From assembly GCA_964019135.1 (NCBI GenBank), contig OZ025252.1:7332823-7396822 (forward strand): 64,000 bases of DNA, written 5' to 3'. How positions within the stretch are numbered: the stretch's first letter is position 1; the number at the start of each line of letters is the position of its first letter. A program made the translations under genes and the position numbers. Positions 54,528 to 64,000 of the stretch are shown one piece after another. A model generated the notes under the pieces. The model had not been told where the DNA came from. It saw only the letters and a list, made by a program, of their open reading frames with translations, and ran no database searches. The stretch comes from Arenicola marina. Its lineage: Eukaryota; Annelida; Polychaeta; Arenicolidae.

Positions 54528-54925
54528 TGTGGGGGGTGTCCGGGTTGGGTGGTTGGGTGGGGGATAGAATGGGCAGCTGTGGGAAGGGAGGAGTGGGGAT
54601 AGGGGGTGTCCGGGTTGGGCGGGTGGGAGGGGGATAGGATTGGGTGGTTGTGGGATGAGATGGGTGGGGGTGGGGGTATAGGGGTTGGGCGGGTATGGAT
54701 AGGATGGGTGGGTGGGGGAGGGTGTCCTGGTTGGGTGGTTGGGTGGGGGATAGAATGGGCGGCTGTGGGATGGGATGGGTGGGGGTAGGGGGTGTCCGGG
54801 TTGAGTGGGTGGGTGGGGGATAGTATTGGGTGGTTGTGAGATGGGATGGGTGGGGGTATTGGGGTTGGGCGGGTGGAAGATTGAGACGGGTGCCTGTGGG
54901 AGGGAAGGGGAGAGGAGGGGGTGTA
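54528..54925. repeat. G-rich degenerate tandem repeat
   Basis: Repeated blocks GGGGGTGTCCGGGTTGGG, GGGGGATAGAATGGG and GTGGGATGGGATGGGTGG recur irregularly at roughly 60-120 bp. Four-run G tracts suggest quadruplex potential on the plus strand. Confidence 0.8.
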
Positions 54926-55095
54926 TGGGTTGGGGGTGGATGACTCAGAAGGGGGTGCCGGTCGGTGCGGAAGGGGGCAGACGTGTCTCATCAGAATGTT
55001 GGACCCGGTCCAGCATATCAAGTATGGACCAATGTATCATGCTTGATACAATGTATCAGTCATTGCCTGATATAATATAATATAATATATATATT

Positions 55096-55218
55096 GAACG
55101 GAGTGGTTCAGAACCTGGCTGGTAATAGACACGATATATATATATATATATATGTTGGTGTACTCACTTCCACTGTCTGTTGGCCCTATTACCAGCCAGG
55201 TTCTGAACCACTCCGTTC
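55096..55218. mobile_element. Foldback element with perfect 33-bp inverted repeats
   Basis: The left arm 55096-55128 (starting GAACGGAGTGG, ending GGTAATAG) and the right arm 55186-55218 are exact reverse complements over 33 bp. The 57-bp spacer contains a TA run (55134-55153). This looks like a very short MITE or foldback. No target duplication was certain, though the left flank is a long TA-rich run. Confidence 0.8.
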
Positions 55219-56825
55219 GTTTGTGCAGTGGCGCACGCACGGGAAGTCAGTACCACGAACGAGGTGATAACTTTGTCGTAAATAATAAGTGACTTGAGTT
55301 ACAAAATGTCACCAAGCGTATTTTTTAGTCCGCAAGCATACCCGTGAGTGTGGGGTTAATGCGACTGTGGCGTAAATAGAAAATATTCTAGCTACATTTT
55401 GTTTTGCATTTTGGTATTTTTGCTTTCATCCTTTCTTAGCTTTTTCCTGCACGTGATAATCGTTTGCTAATGTAATTTGTTGGCTTCAACTTTTGCGCAA
55501 ATGAAGGTACTCCCCAGACTTAGCACGTGTAATGATATAATGTTAGTGACTGACTGCGGGATAAGGTCCTTATACGCATCGGATGAGAGAGAAAAACACA
55601 CCTAGGCCAAATCATAAACATGAAGACAGGTCTTGCAGAAAAAACAGCGAATAAAAAATAAACCCCATTGCTATTAAACATGTGATTAACTAATATTATA
55701 TTCGCAAAGGCAGATGCGTATTATTATAAATGTTTTGGCAAAGTTTAAATGATAACAAATGCTATAACGATTGCGCATAAGAAAAAAAATGTCCCTTGGA
55801 GGAACTAACATATTGACTAAATTAACATTAAGTTGACTTTGTATATGTTATTTAAATGGTAATATTGGTTAATCGATAAACTATGGTTGCAATCGATTGA
55901 AATAGATAATGTATCTTTATGCAGAGTAAAATCTCCAGTCATGCTACCAGTATAGCAAAATATCAAGACTAAATGTTGACATAATTAAAGGCTTTTGTAT
56001 TTGATCGATAAATTGTTTAGAAATAGTCGAATTATCACCGAGTTTGTATCATTCCTAAAGTAACTTCCTCAAACTAATGAACTGTTTATTTAGCCTTTTG
56101 TGCGGCATTGTGTAAAAGAGCCGTTTAAATGTATAGCTTTGACATCTGGCACTAGAATGGTGGACAGGTATACGCTTACACTGACCAAGGGGCCCCATTT
56201 CCTTGTTATATAACAACCTTGTTATGCCTAACCTAAGTGTACTAATGTATTTGCCAGTCGATAAGTGATGCCTTTGACTGTTCGCGTCGTCCCGGCTTTG
56301 ATGTCAAGATGGTTATTCTAATGGGGTCTTGCTGGTGTGATTCTATCTATTCTTAGAGAAGCGGACCACATTATAAGCTTAACTACTTGACCCCTATGGG
56401 TGAAGTCAAGCGAAAAGCTGGCCACGAAATCTCGTTAAGCGCCGGGGCGGGTGGGCGGGCGCCGCGAGAGACAACGCGAGATGTTGGGAGTCGCGAGAGG
56501 CCTGGGCGTGCGTATAATGCCACGAGGGGGACAACCCCCCCCACCCCACCCCCGGCTCGCGCAGGGAGGGAGGCACCGTGCTCGCCCCTAGAAAGCGATT
56601 ACACACATCGCCTAGTTGGGCCATTATCCCTCCACTGTGTTCTAGTATAAACCAATTCCAGCTTTCGTTTATAAGCCATTGGCTCCGTACAAAAGCGCGG
56701 TTGGGGGGGGGGGGGGGGGTGGAGGCCTGGGGGACAGTATCTTTTCCTGGTTATCGCGGATCTATCTTCTCTATTTGAATTCTTCTGTCCCCCAATATAT
56801 ATATAGGGAATATAGGGTATAGGGA
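55219..56825. other. Intergenic stretch without a recognised gene
   Basis: AT-rich unique DNA to about 56400, then a GC-rich part and a G run at 56703-56719. Nothing recognised. Confidence 0.4.
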
Positions 56826-59800
56826 TGGAGGTAGCTCTAGGTGGATAGAGGTGGGTAGCCCTAGGTGGATAGCGGTGGGTAGCCCAAGGTGGATAGCGGT
56901 GGGTAGCCCTAGGTGGATAGAGGTGGGTAGCCCTAGGTGGATAGAGGTGGGTAGCCCAAGGTGGATAGAGGTGGGTAGTCCAAGGTGGACAGAGGTGGGT
57001 AGCCCTAGGTGGATAGAGGTGGGTAGCTCTAGGTGGATAGAGGTGGGTAGCCCTAGGTGGATAGAGGTGGGTAGCCCAAGGTGGATAGAGGTGGGAAGCC
57101 CTAGGTGGATAGAGGTGGGTAGCCCTAGGTGGATAGAGGTGGGTAGCTCTAGGTGGATAGAGGTGGGTACCCCTAGGTGGATAGAGGTGGGTAGCTCTAG
57201 GTGGATGGAGGTGGGTAGCCCTAGGTGGATAGAGGTGGGTAGCACTAGATGGATAGAGGTGGGTAGCCCTAGGTGGATAGAGGTGGGTAGCTCTAGGTGG
57301 ATAGAGGTGGGTAGCCCTAGGTGGATAGAAGTGGGTAGCCCTAGGTGGATAGAGGTGGGTAGCCCTAAGTGGATAGAAGTGGGTAGCTCTAGGTGGATAG
57401 AGGTGGGCAGCCCTAGGTGGATAGAGGTGGGTAGCCCAAGGTGGATAGAGGTGGGTAGCCCTAGGTGGATAGAGGTGGGTAGCCCTAGGTGAATAGAGGT
57501 GGGTAGCCCTAGGTGGATAGAGGTGAGTAGCCCTAGGTGGATAGAGGTGGGTAGCCCTAGATGGATAGAGGTGGGTAGCCCTAGGTGGATAGAGGTGGGT
57601 AGCCCTAGGTGGATAGAGGTGGGTAGCTCTAGGTGGATAGAGGTGGGTAGCCCAAGGTGGATAGAGGTGGGTAGCCCTAGGTGGATAGAGGTGGGTAGCC
57701 CAAGGTGGATAGAGGTGGGTAGCCCTAGGTGGATAGAGGTTGGTAGCTCTAGGTGGATAGAGGTGGGTAGCCCAAGGTGGATAGAGGTGGGTAGCCCTAG
57801 GTGGATAGAGGTGGGTAGCCCAAGGTGGATAGAGGTGGGTAGCCCTAGGTGGATAGAGGTGGGTAGCCCTAGGTAGATAGAGGTGGGTAGCCCTAGGTGG
57901 ATAGAGGTGGGTAGCCCTAGGTGGATAGAGGTGGGTAGCCCTGGGTGGATAGAGGTGGGTAGCCCTAGGTGGATAGAGGTGGGTAGCCCTAGGTGGATAG
58001 AGGTGGGTAGCCCTAGGTGGATAGAGGTGGGTAGCTCTAGGTGGATAGAGGTGGGTAGCCCTAGGTGGATAGAGGTGGGTAGCCCTAGGTGGATAGAGGT
58101 GGCTAGCCCTAGGTGGATAGAGGTGGGTAGCCCTAGGTGGATAGAGGTGGGTAGCCCTAGGTGGATAGAGGTGGGTAGCCCTAGGTGGATAGAGGTGGGT
58201 AGCCCTAGATGGATAGAGGTGGGTAGCCCTAGGTGGATAGAGGTGGGTAGCCCTAGGTGGATAGAGGTGGGTAGCCCTAGGTGGATAGAGGTGAGTTGCC
58301 CTAGGTGGATAGAGGTGGGTAACCCTAGGTGGATAGAGGTGGGTAGCCCTAGGTAGATAGAGGTGGGTAGCCCTAGGTGGATAGAGGTGGGTAGCCCTAG
58401 GTGGATGGAGGTGGGTAGCCCTAGGTAGATAGAGGTGGGTAGCCCCAGGTGGATAGAGGTGGGTAGCCCTAGGTGGATAGAGGTGGGTAGCCCTAGGTGG
58501 ATAGAGGTGGGTAGCCCTAGGTGGATAGAGGTGGGTAGCCCAAGGTGGTTAGAGGTGGGTAACCCTAGGTGGATAGAGGTGGGTAGCCCTAGGTGGATGG
58601 AGGTGGGTAGCCCTAGGTGGATAGAGGTGGGTAGCCCTAGGTGGATAGAGGTGGGTAGCCCTAGGTGGATAGAGGTGGGTAGCCCTAGGTGGATAGAGGT
58701 GGGTAGCCCTAGGTGGATAGAGGTGGGTAGCCCAAGGTGGTTAGAGGTGGGTAGCCCTAGGTGGATAGAGGTGGGTAGCCCTATATGGATAGAGGTGGGT
58801 AGCCCTAGGTGGATATAGGTGGGTAGCCTTGGGTGGATAGAGGTGAGTAGCCCTAGGTGGATAGAGGTGGGTAGCCCTAGGTGGATAGAGGTGGGTAGCC
58901 CTAGGTAGATAGAGGTGGGTAGCTCTAGGTGGATACAGATGGGTAGCCCCAGGTGGATAGAGGTGGGTAGCCCTAGGTGGATAGAGGTGGGTAGCCCTAG
59001 GTGGATAGAGGTGGGTAGCCCTAGGTGGATAGAGGTGGGTAGCCCTGGTTGGATAGAGGTGGGTAGCCCTAGGTGGATAGAGGTGGGTAGCCCTAGGTGG
59101 ATAGAGGTGGGTAGCTCTAGGTGGATAGAGGTGGGTAGCCCAAGGTGGATAGAGGTGGGTAGCCCTAGGTGGATAGAGGTGGGTAGCCCAAGGTGGATAG
59201 AGGTGGGTAGCCCTAGGTGGATAGAGGTTGGTAGCTCTAGGTGGATAGAGGTGGGTAGCCCAAGGTGGATAGAGGTGGGTAGCCCTATGTGGATAGAGGT
59301 GGGTAGCCCAAGGTGGATAGAGGTGGGTAGCCCTAGGTGGATAGAGGTGGGTAGCCCTAGGTGGATAGAGGTGGGTAGCCCTAGGTGGATAGAGGTGGGT
59401 AGCCCCAGGTGGATAGAGGTGGGTAGCCCTGGGTGGATAGAGGTGGGTAGCCCTAGGTGGATAGAGGTGGGTAGCCCTAGGTGGATAGAGGTGGGTAGCC
59501 CTAGGTGGATAGAGGTGGGTAGCTCTAGGTGGATAGAGGTGGGTAGCCCTAGGTGGATAGAGGTGGGTAGCCCTAGGTGGATAGAGGTGGGTAGTCCAAG
59601 GTGGATAGAGGTGGGTAGCCCTAGGTGGATAGAGGTGGGTAGCCCTAGGTGGATAGAGGTGGCTAGCCCTAGGTGGATAGAGGTGGGTAGCCCTAGGTGG
59701 ATAGAGGTGGGTAGCCCTAGGTGGATAGAGGTAGGTAGCCCTAGGTGGATAGAGGTGGGTAGCCCTAGGTGGATAGAGGTGGGTAGCCCTAGGTGGATAG

Positions 59801-60510
59801 AGGTGGGTAGCCCTAGGTGGATAGAGGTGGGTAGCCCTAGGTGGATGGAGGTGGGTAGCTCTAGGTGGATAGAGGTGGGTAGCCCTAGGTAGATAGAGGT
59901 GGGTAGCCCTAGGTGGATAGAGGTGGGTAGCCCTAGGTGGATAGAGATGGGTAGCCCTAGGTGGATAGAGGTGGGTAGCCCTAGGTGGATAGAGGTGGGT
60001 AGCCCTAGGTGGATAGAGGTGGGTAGCCCTATGTGGATAGAGGTGGGTAGCCCTAGGTGGATATAGGTGGGTAGCTCTAGGTGGATAGAGGTGGGTAGCC
60101 CTAGGTGGATAGAGGTGGATAACCCTAGGTGGATAGAGGTGGGTAGCCCTAGGTAGATAGAGGTGGGTAGCTCTAGGTGGATAGAGATGGGTAGCCCTAG
60201 GTGGATAGAGGTGGGTAGCCCTAGGTGGATAGAGGTGGGTAGCCCTAGGTGGATAGAGGTGGGTAGCCCTAGGTGGATAGAGGTGGGTAGCCCTGGGTGG
60301 ATAGAGGTGGCTAGCCCTAGGTGGATAGAGGTGGGTAGCCCTAGGTGGATAGAGGTGGGTAGCCCAAGGTGGATAGAGGTGGGTAGCCCTAGGTGGATAG
60401 AGGTGGGTAGCCCTAGGTGGATAGAGGTGGGTAGCCCTAGGTGGATAGAGGTGGGTGGCTCTAGGTGGGTAGCCCTAGGTGGATAGAGGTGGGTAGCCCT
60501 AGGTGGATGG
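56826..60510. repeat. 24-bp minisatellite, about 150 units
   Basis: The unit is GGTGGGTAGCCCTAGG plus TGGATAGA, highly homogeneous over 3.7 kb. Common variants change CCCTAGG to CTCTAGG or CCCAAGG. Blocks of variants recur in order: for example, the pattern with TTGGTAGCTCTAGG near 57739 returns near 59228, so there are higher-order duplications. Frames repeating IEVGSPRW stay open because 24 is a multiple of three; they are broken only where a unit has GTAGATAG or GTGAATAG. I see no evidence for a protein. Confidence 0.97.
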
Positions 60511-63500
60511 GGGCCGCTTGTTATAAGCCAGCAGCCTGCTTACAGGATATTGTGGCTAAGGAAGCGTAAGTGGATTAGGTATTGTATAGACTCCCTCCCC
60601 TCCACCCGCTCGCGCTACACCCCCCCCCCCTCCCCCTACCTTCCTCCCTATCTGCCCACATTGCCATCCTGTCCAATACGCCATGTTGCGCTGGAGTCGC
60701 CGGCTTTACGTGAGCAGTTTAGAGTGTCATTTCGTGTTCGGTTTATCCCTTATATTATCTCTCAAGCGGCCACATCGGCGGCCTGTGAAATCCTTCTCAA
60801 GCGCGGGATTAAAGCCCGTATGCCACACACCTAGCCCACCACGGGAGATACACTTCACGTCCGCGGCTCCAATTCTGACACCAAAGCGTCGTTACAAAGA
60901 CCCTAACAGGCCGCCTATACATGTATATATGTGTATATATATTTACCAAGAACAGCTCGCCGCGTTGTGACGCCAAGATGACAGAAGGTGAGGCGGATGC
61001 CCCCCCAGCTGGGCCAACCCTCTGTTGTCTTAACCGGATCAGGCAGCGAGCGTAACAGTCGTTATAGCCGTTGCAACGTTATTACGTTACGCCGCGGGGA
61101 GAGGCTGGCGGTCTCTTGTCACGACAATATATCGTATAATAGTTACTAAAAGGCGGAATGCGTAATGGCGATCTGTTCTATGGAAGGCCGAGCGTCATTT
61201 TCGGTATTAATTTATTGGACTAATTGGCAGCACCAGCGAGCACTCATAGAGCTCTGCTAACAGTGCAGTAATTAATACCGCAACAGACTGCAGGTTGCGG
61301 CGTTGTATAGCAAACCATCGGCCTGCATAATGTCGGGACAGACGGGCAAACCACAAATGACAAGCATCTCACCACATGCGGTCGGCTACTTCCAGAAAGT
61401 CACCCACCTTTTTTTGACATCCATCCTTCTTCGTAAGATGGAAGTTGCAGATGTCAGTACTTAGCGAAGATGTTTATCGCTAAACTGAGGTCACATTAGT
61501 AAAACTGCCACCCATAACCACATTACCTGTCAGGTAATCGATGCTAGCACAAACCATCTTTACAGGGCGGGAGACCAAGCATGATAATTATCACGTTTGA
61601 ATGACTTACATATTGTTAAACCATGATAGAATTGGTTGCGATATTCCGCGTATAATGATGAAGGATCCCCGGTTTAGAGGCCAGCCGTCTCTGGTTGTCA
61701 TGTCACGAATAATGTCGGTACATGTGTCTACTTTCAAGTTAGACATCAGCAGACATTATCACGTATTTGTCTTATTATTATTATAGATTATTATTTTTAA
61801 GTGAACACATGTAAAATTAAGCCTATGCTTTATCATATTCAACGTATAATTTATTATTATATATAATTATGATTAAATTAACATTAAAAATTCCGTTTAT
61901 GGCTTAATATATTTTTCCTATAATTTATTATTATAGATTAGTATTGTTAAGTCAAAATATTTGAAATTATGTTCATGCCTTATCGTTTTCTCTCCTTTAT
62001 GGATTATGTTAATTCATTATTTTATATTGAAAATATATCTATAAAATCATGACATGTATGTAATTTATAGAGTCTGCTTCGGGAATTTCTCCGTTGAAGA
62101 AGATGACCGCAGAAAGACATTGTTCAACGTACCCAGTTTTTGAAGTATGATATATTTTACGTATTTTAATTGAATTAATTGAGTGCATTCCATACTTTAA
62201 CAGTTTATTTCACTACATCTTTTTACTTGCTTTTACCTACTCATATTTGAACACGTCGCATGGAAGGAGACCTACATGCACACGGTATGATGCGAGACAC
62301 GTCATAACGCGGCCAACAGCTCATCATTAAAGTCCCCGTCTGGACCCCCTTTTAAATATCTCTTATATCCTTATCTTTATCCTCCCAATTTATTCACTGA
62401 TCCCTCAACCGATCAGCCTTAGGCACGCTTTGTGTGAGAACTAACGATCCTACTCATAGGATAATATTAGTCTTGGGCTGATGTCTGTTTCTCTTGACCG
62501 GCTTAGATCCGTTGAGGTTTGTTTCTCTTGGCCACGTAACTGCGGTGGGGGTTCTTGAGGCGATCGCTGTGGGGTCTTGTTGACAAATCTGGGATGTCAA
62601 ACAAACTCGTCACTTCATCAGCGGGTGTTAAGCAATATACTTTGTAGAGTCTGGAGATTACCTGGTGTGCTATCACTGTCACGGCTTAAGCCACATCTCA
62701 TACCCAACCCTTCCGCGCTTATATTCCGAACGGACTCCCCGCTTAGGTCACAGTTTAAAGGTCAGAGTTAGCACTCTGTTCTGGGGATGGTGGGAGTTAA
62801 TTTTCTGTGTGAAACCGTTTCAGGTTCAGTCTAAAACGTTATTCTCTCCATCTACTCTAGTATAACGCCACTATATTTGTATCACGCATGTTGCGAGCTT
62901 ATTTTAGTCCAACAAATAGCTACGTGTATGAAATGTCAAACGGTCATGGTGGCCATGTAATACCCGCTCAATAAGAAGAAATATCACATTTTGTCCAAGA
63001 TGCCTAAGCCCATAGTTTCGAGTGATGAAAATATTTGTCTAAAATCAGCCGCGATTCAATGTTTGGGTGCTCCATGTGTATAGTAGTTGTATAAGAGTTA
63101 TATTTTAGGGGCAGTCATTCCGTTCGGCACAACCCCGCGCTCTAGTGGCGGGACGTGTGCCTGGGTTTATGTATGGACGCCGTCCAACCCGTACTCCCCA
63201 TCCACCGAATAAACTTCTTGAAACAAGATATTTTTGTTCAGCCTTGTACTAAGCTGCTGTCTAGAAGTAGCCTAGATCCGCACAAGAAGCACCCATTTAT
63301 ACTCTTAGTTCTCAGTGGGTACTACTCGGTTAAAGCACTTCTCGCTCTGGCATTAATATCAGCCCTGCTTTGCAAGTCCCCACATGGGCCAGGCTTAGTA
63401 TAGGCGTACTATCGCCACTCCCTATAGCCCCTACGCTCCCCCCCCCCCCCTCCCTTACACTGTATGGCCTTCCTTATTCCCACTTCCCTCCTTAATATGT

Positions 63501-64000
63501 GATCCCTGTTACACAACCCCTCTTCCCGCCCCGGCTCTCTCTGCCCCCCCCCCCCCCCCACCACACACACACACACACTCCGCAACATTCCCAGCTAACT
63601 GCCGACACGAGCGCCAAGCATTAAAACTCCAAAGTAAACAGTTCACATGGAAGGGGGGGGCGGGTCTCTCGCCAACCCCAGACCTCTGACGTCACGTGTT
63701 TTCTTAATGAAGTAACCGATCACATCTCAAGAGAGATCCCCGATTGTGTCCTGTGAGAAGCTACTGGTTGTTCTAGCTGACACCCTACCCTTTCCCACCA
63801 CCACCTTTCTCTGCCCCCCATCCCCACTCCTACTCCCTCACCCTACCCCCAACCCCCACCCCCTCCTCGACCGCTGAGGTAAGCCTGCCCACGGCGATAA
63901 TCAAGGCGTACCTATAGCTGTAATCACAGAGGTATTTCACACGTATCTACATATCCTCCCATGGATGGCTGACACGAGAAGGGGATCAAATACCTGATCC
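60511..64000. other. Intergenic stretch without a recognised gene
   Basis: Unique DNA, AT-rich between 61760 and 62240, with C-rich tracts at 60616-60645, 63435-63455 and 63545-63560 and a short CA run near 63565. A CRE palindrome lies near 63690. Short open frames (60550-60970, 62577-62865, 63155-63403) match no family and have no convincing splice partners. Confidence 0.35.

Noticed and set aside
56851-60486. Repeated IEVGSPRW protein
   Set aside because: A 24-bp tandem repeat artefact with frequent unit-level stops and no non-repeat sequence.

Overview
This window is eukaryotic and comes from an invertebrate animal genome. It has short exons split by spliceosomal introns, a tRNA-derived SINE with target-site duplications, a solo LTR, short inverted-repeat elements and very heavy minisatellite content. 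About 21 kb of the 64 kb is tandem repeat. Nothing prokaryotic was found. A lophotrochozoan such as a mollusc is my guess from the general look; the sequence does not prove it. The 200-base run of N (51657-51856) marks an assembly gap.

Layout. 1-11417: the edge of a giant purine-rich 27/28-bp minisatellite with higher-order structure (periods of 4070, 1474 and 713 bp). 11418-14270: no gene seen. 14274-16890: a three-exon gene on the plus strand for a small secreted cysteine-containing peptide. 16900-20770: no recognised gene, but a hairpin element, an old tandem repeat and a cluster of CRE-like sites. 20775-21222: a 108-bp-period minisatellite just beyond the 3' end of the next gene. 21260-28917, minus strand: a complete ten-exon BRMS1/BRMS1L orthologue (324 codons), a Sin3-HDAC corepressor subunit. 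Its introns hold two minisatellites, a SINE, a MITE and one U12-type AT-AC intron. 29255-29726: a putative hAT-like non-autonomous element. 30162-32488, plus strand: a complete three-exon CIMIP1 (C20orf85/LLC1) orthologue (141 codons), an axonemal microtubule inner protein, with a GC-AG intron. 34528-36675: two minisatellites (39 bp and 45 bp). 38809-39432: a solo LTR with perfect termini and duplicated target. 40355-41275: a 37-bp minisatellite. 41280-56825: mostly unique DNA without recognised genes, carrying simple repeats, a SINE, short inverted-repeat elements and a perfect 33-bp inverted repeat. 56826-60510: a 24-bp minisatellite of about 150 units. 60511-64000: no recognised gene.

The three genes are unrelated in function: a chromatin corepressor, a ciliary structural protein and a putative secreted peptide. 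BRMS1L and CIMIP1 are divergently transcribed, with start codons about 1.24 kb apart. The exon models were built by hand from splice signals and family resemblance. Reading frame is preserved across every junction, and the predicted lengths match the human proteins as I recall them (BRMS1L 323 aa, C20orf85 137 aa). The very long open frames in this window all lie in tandem repeats or run through the gap, and I do not regard them as genes.
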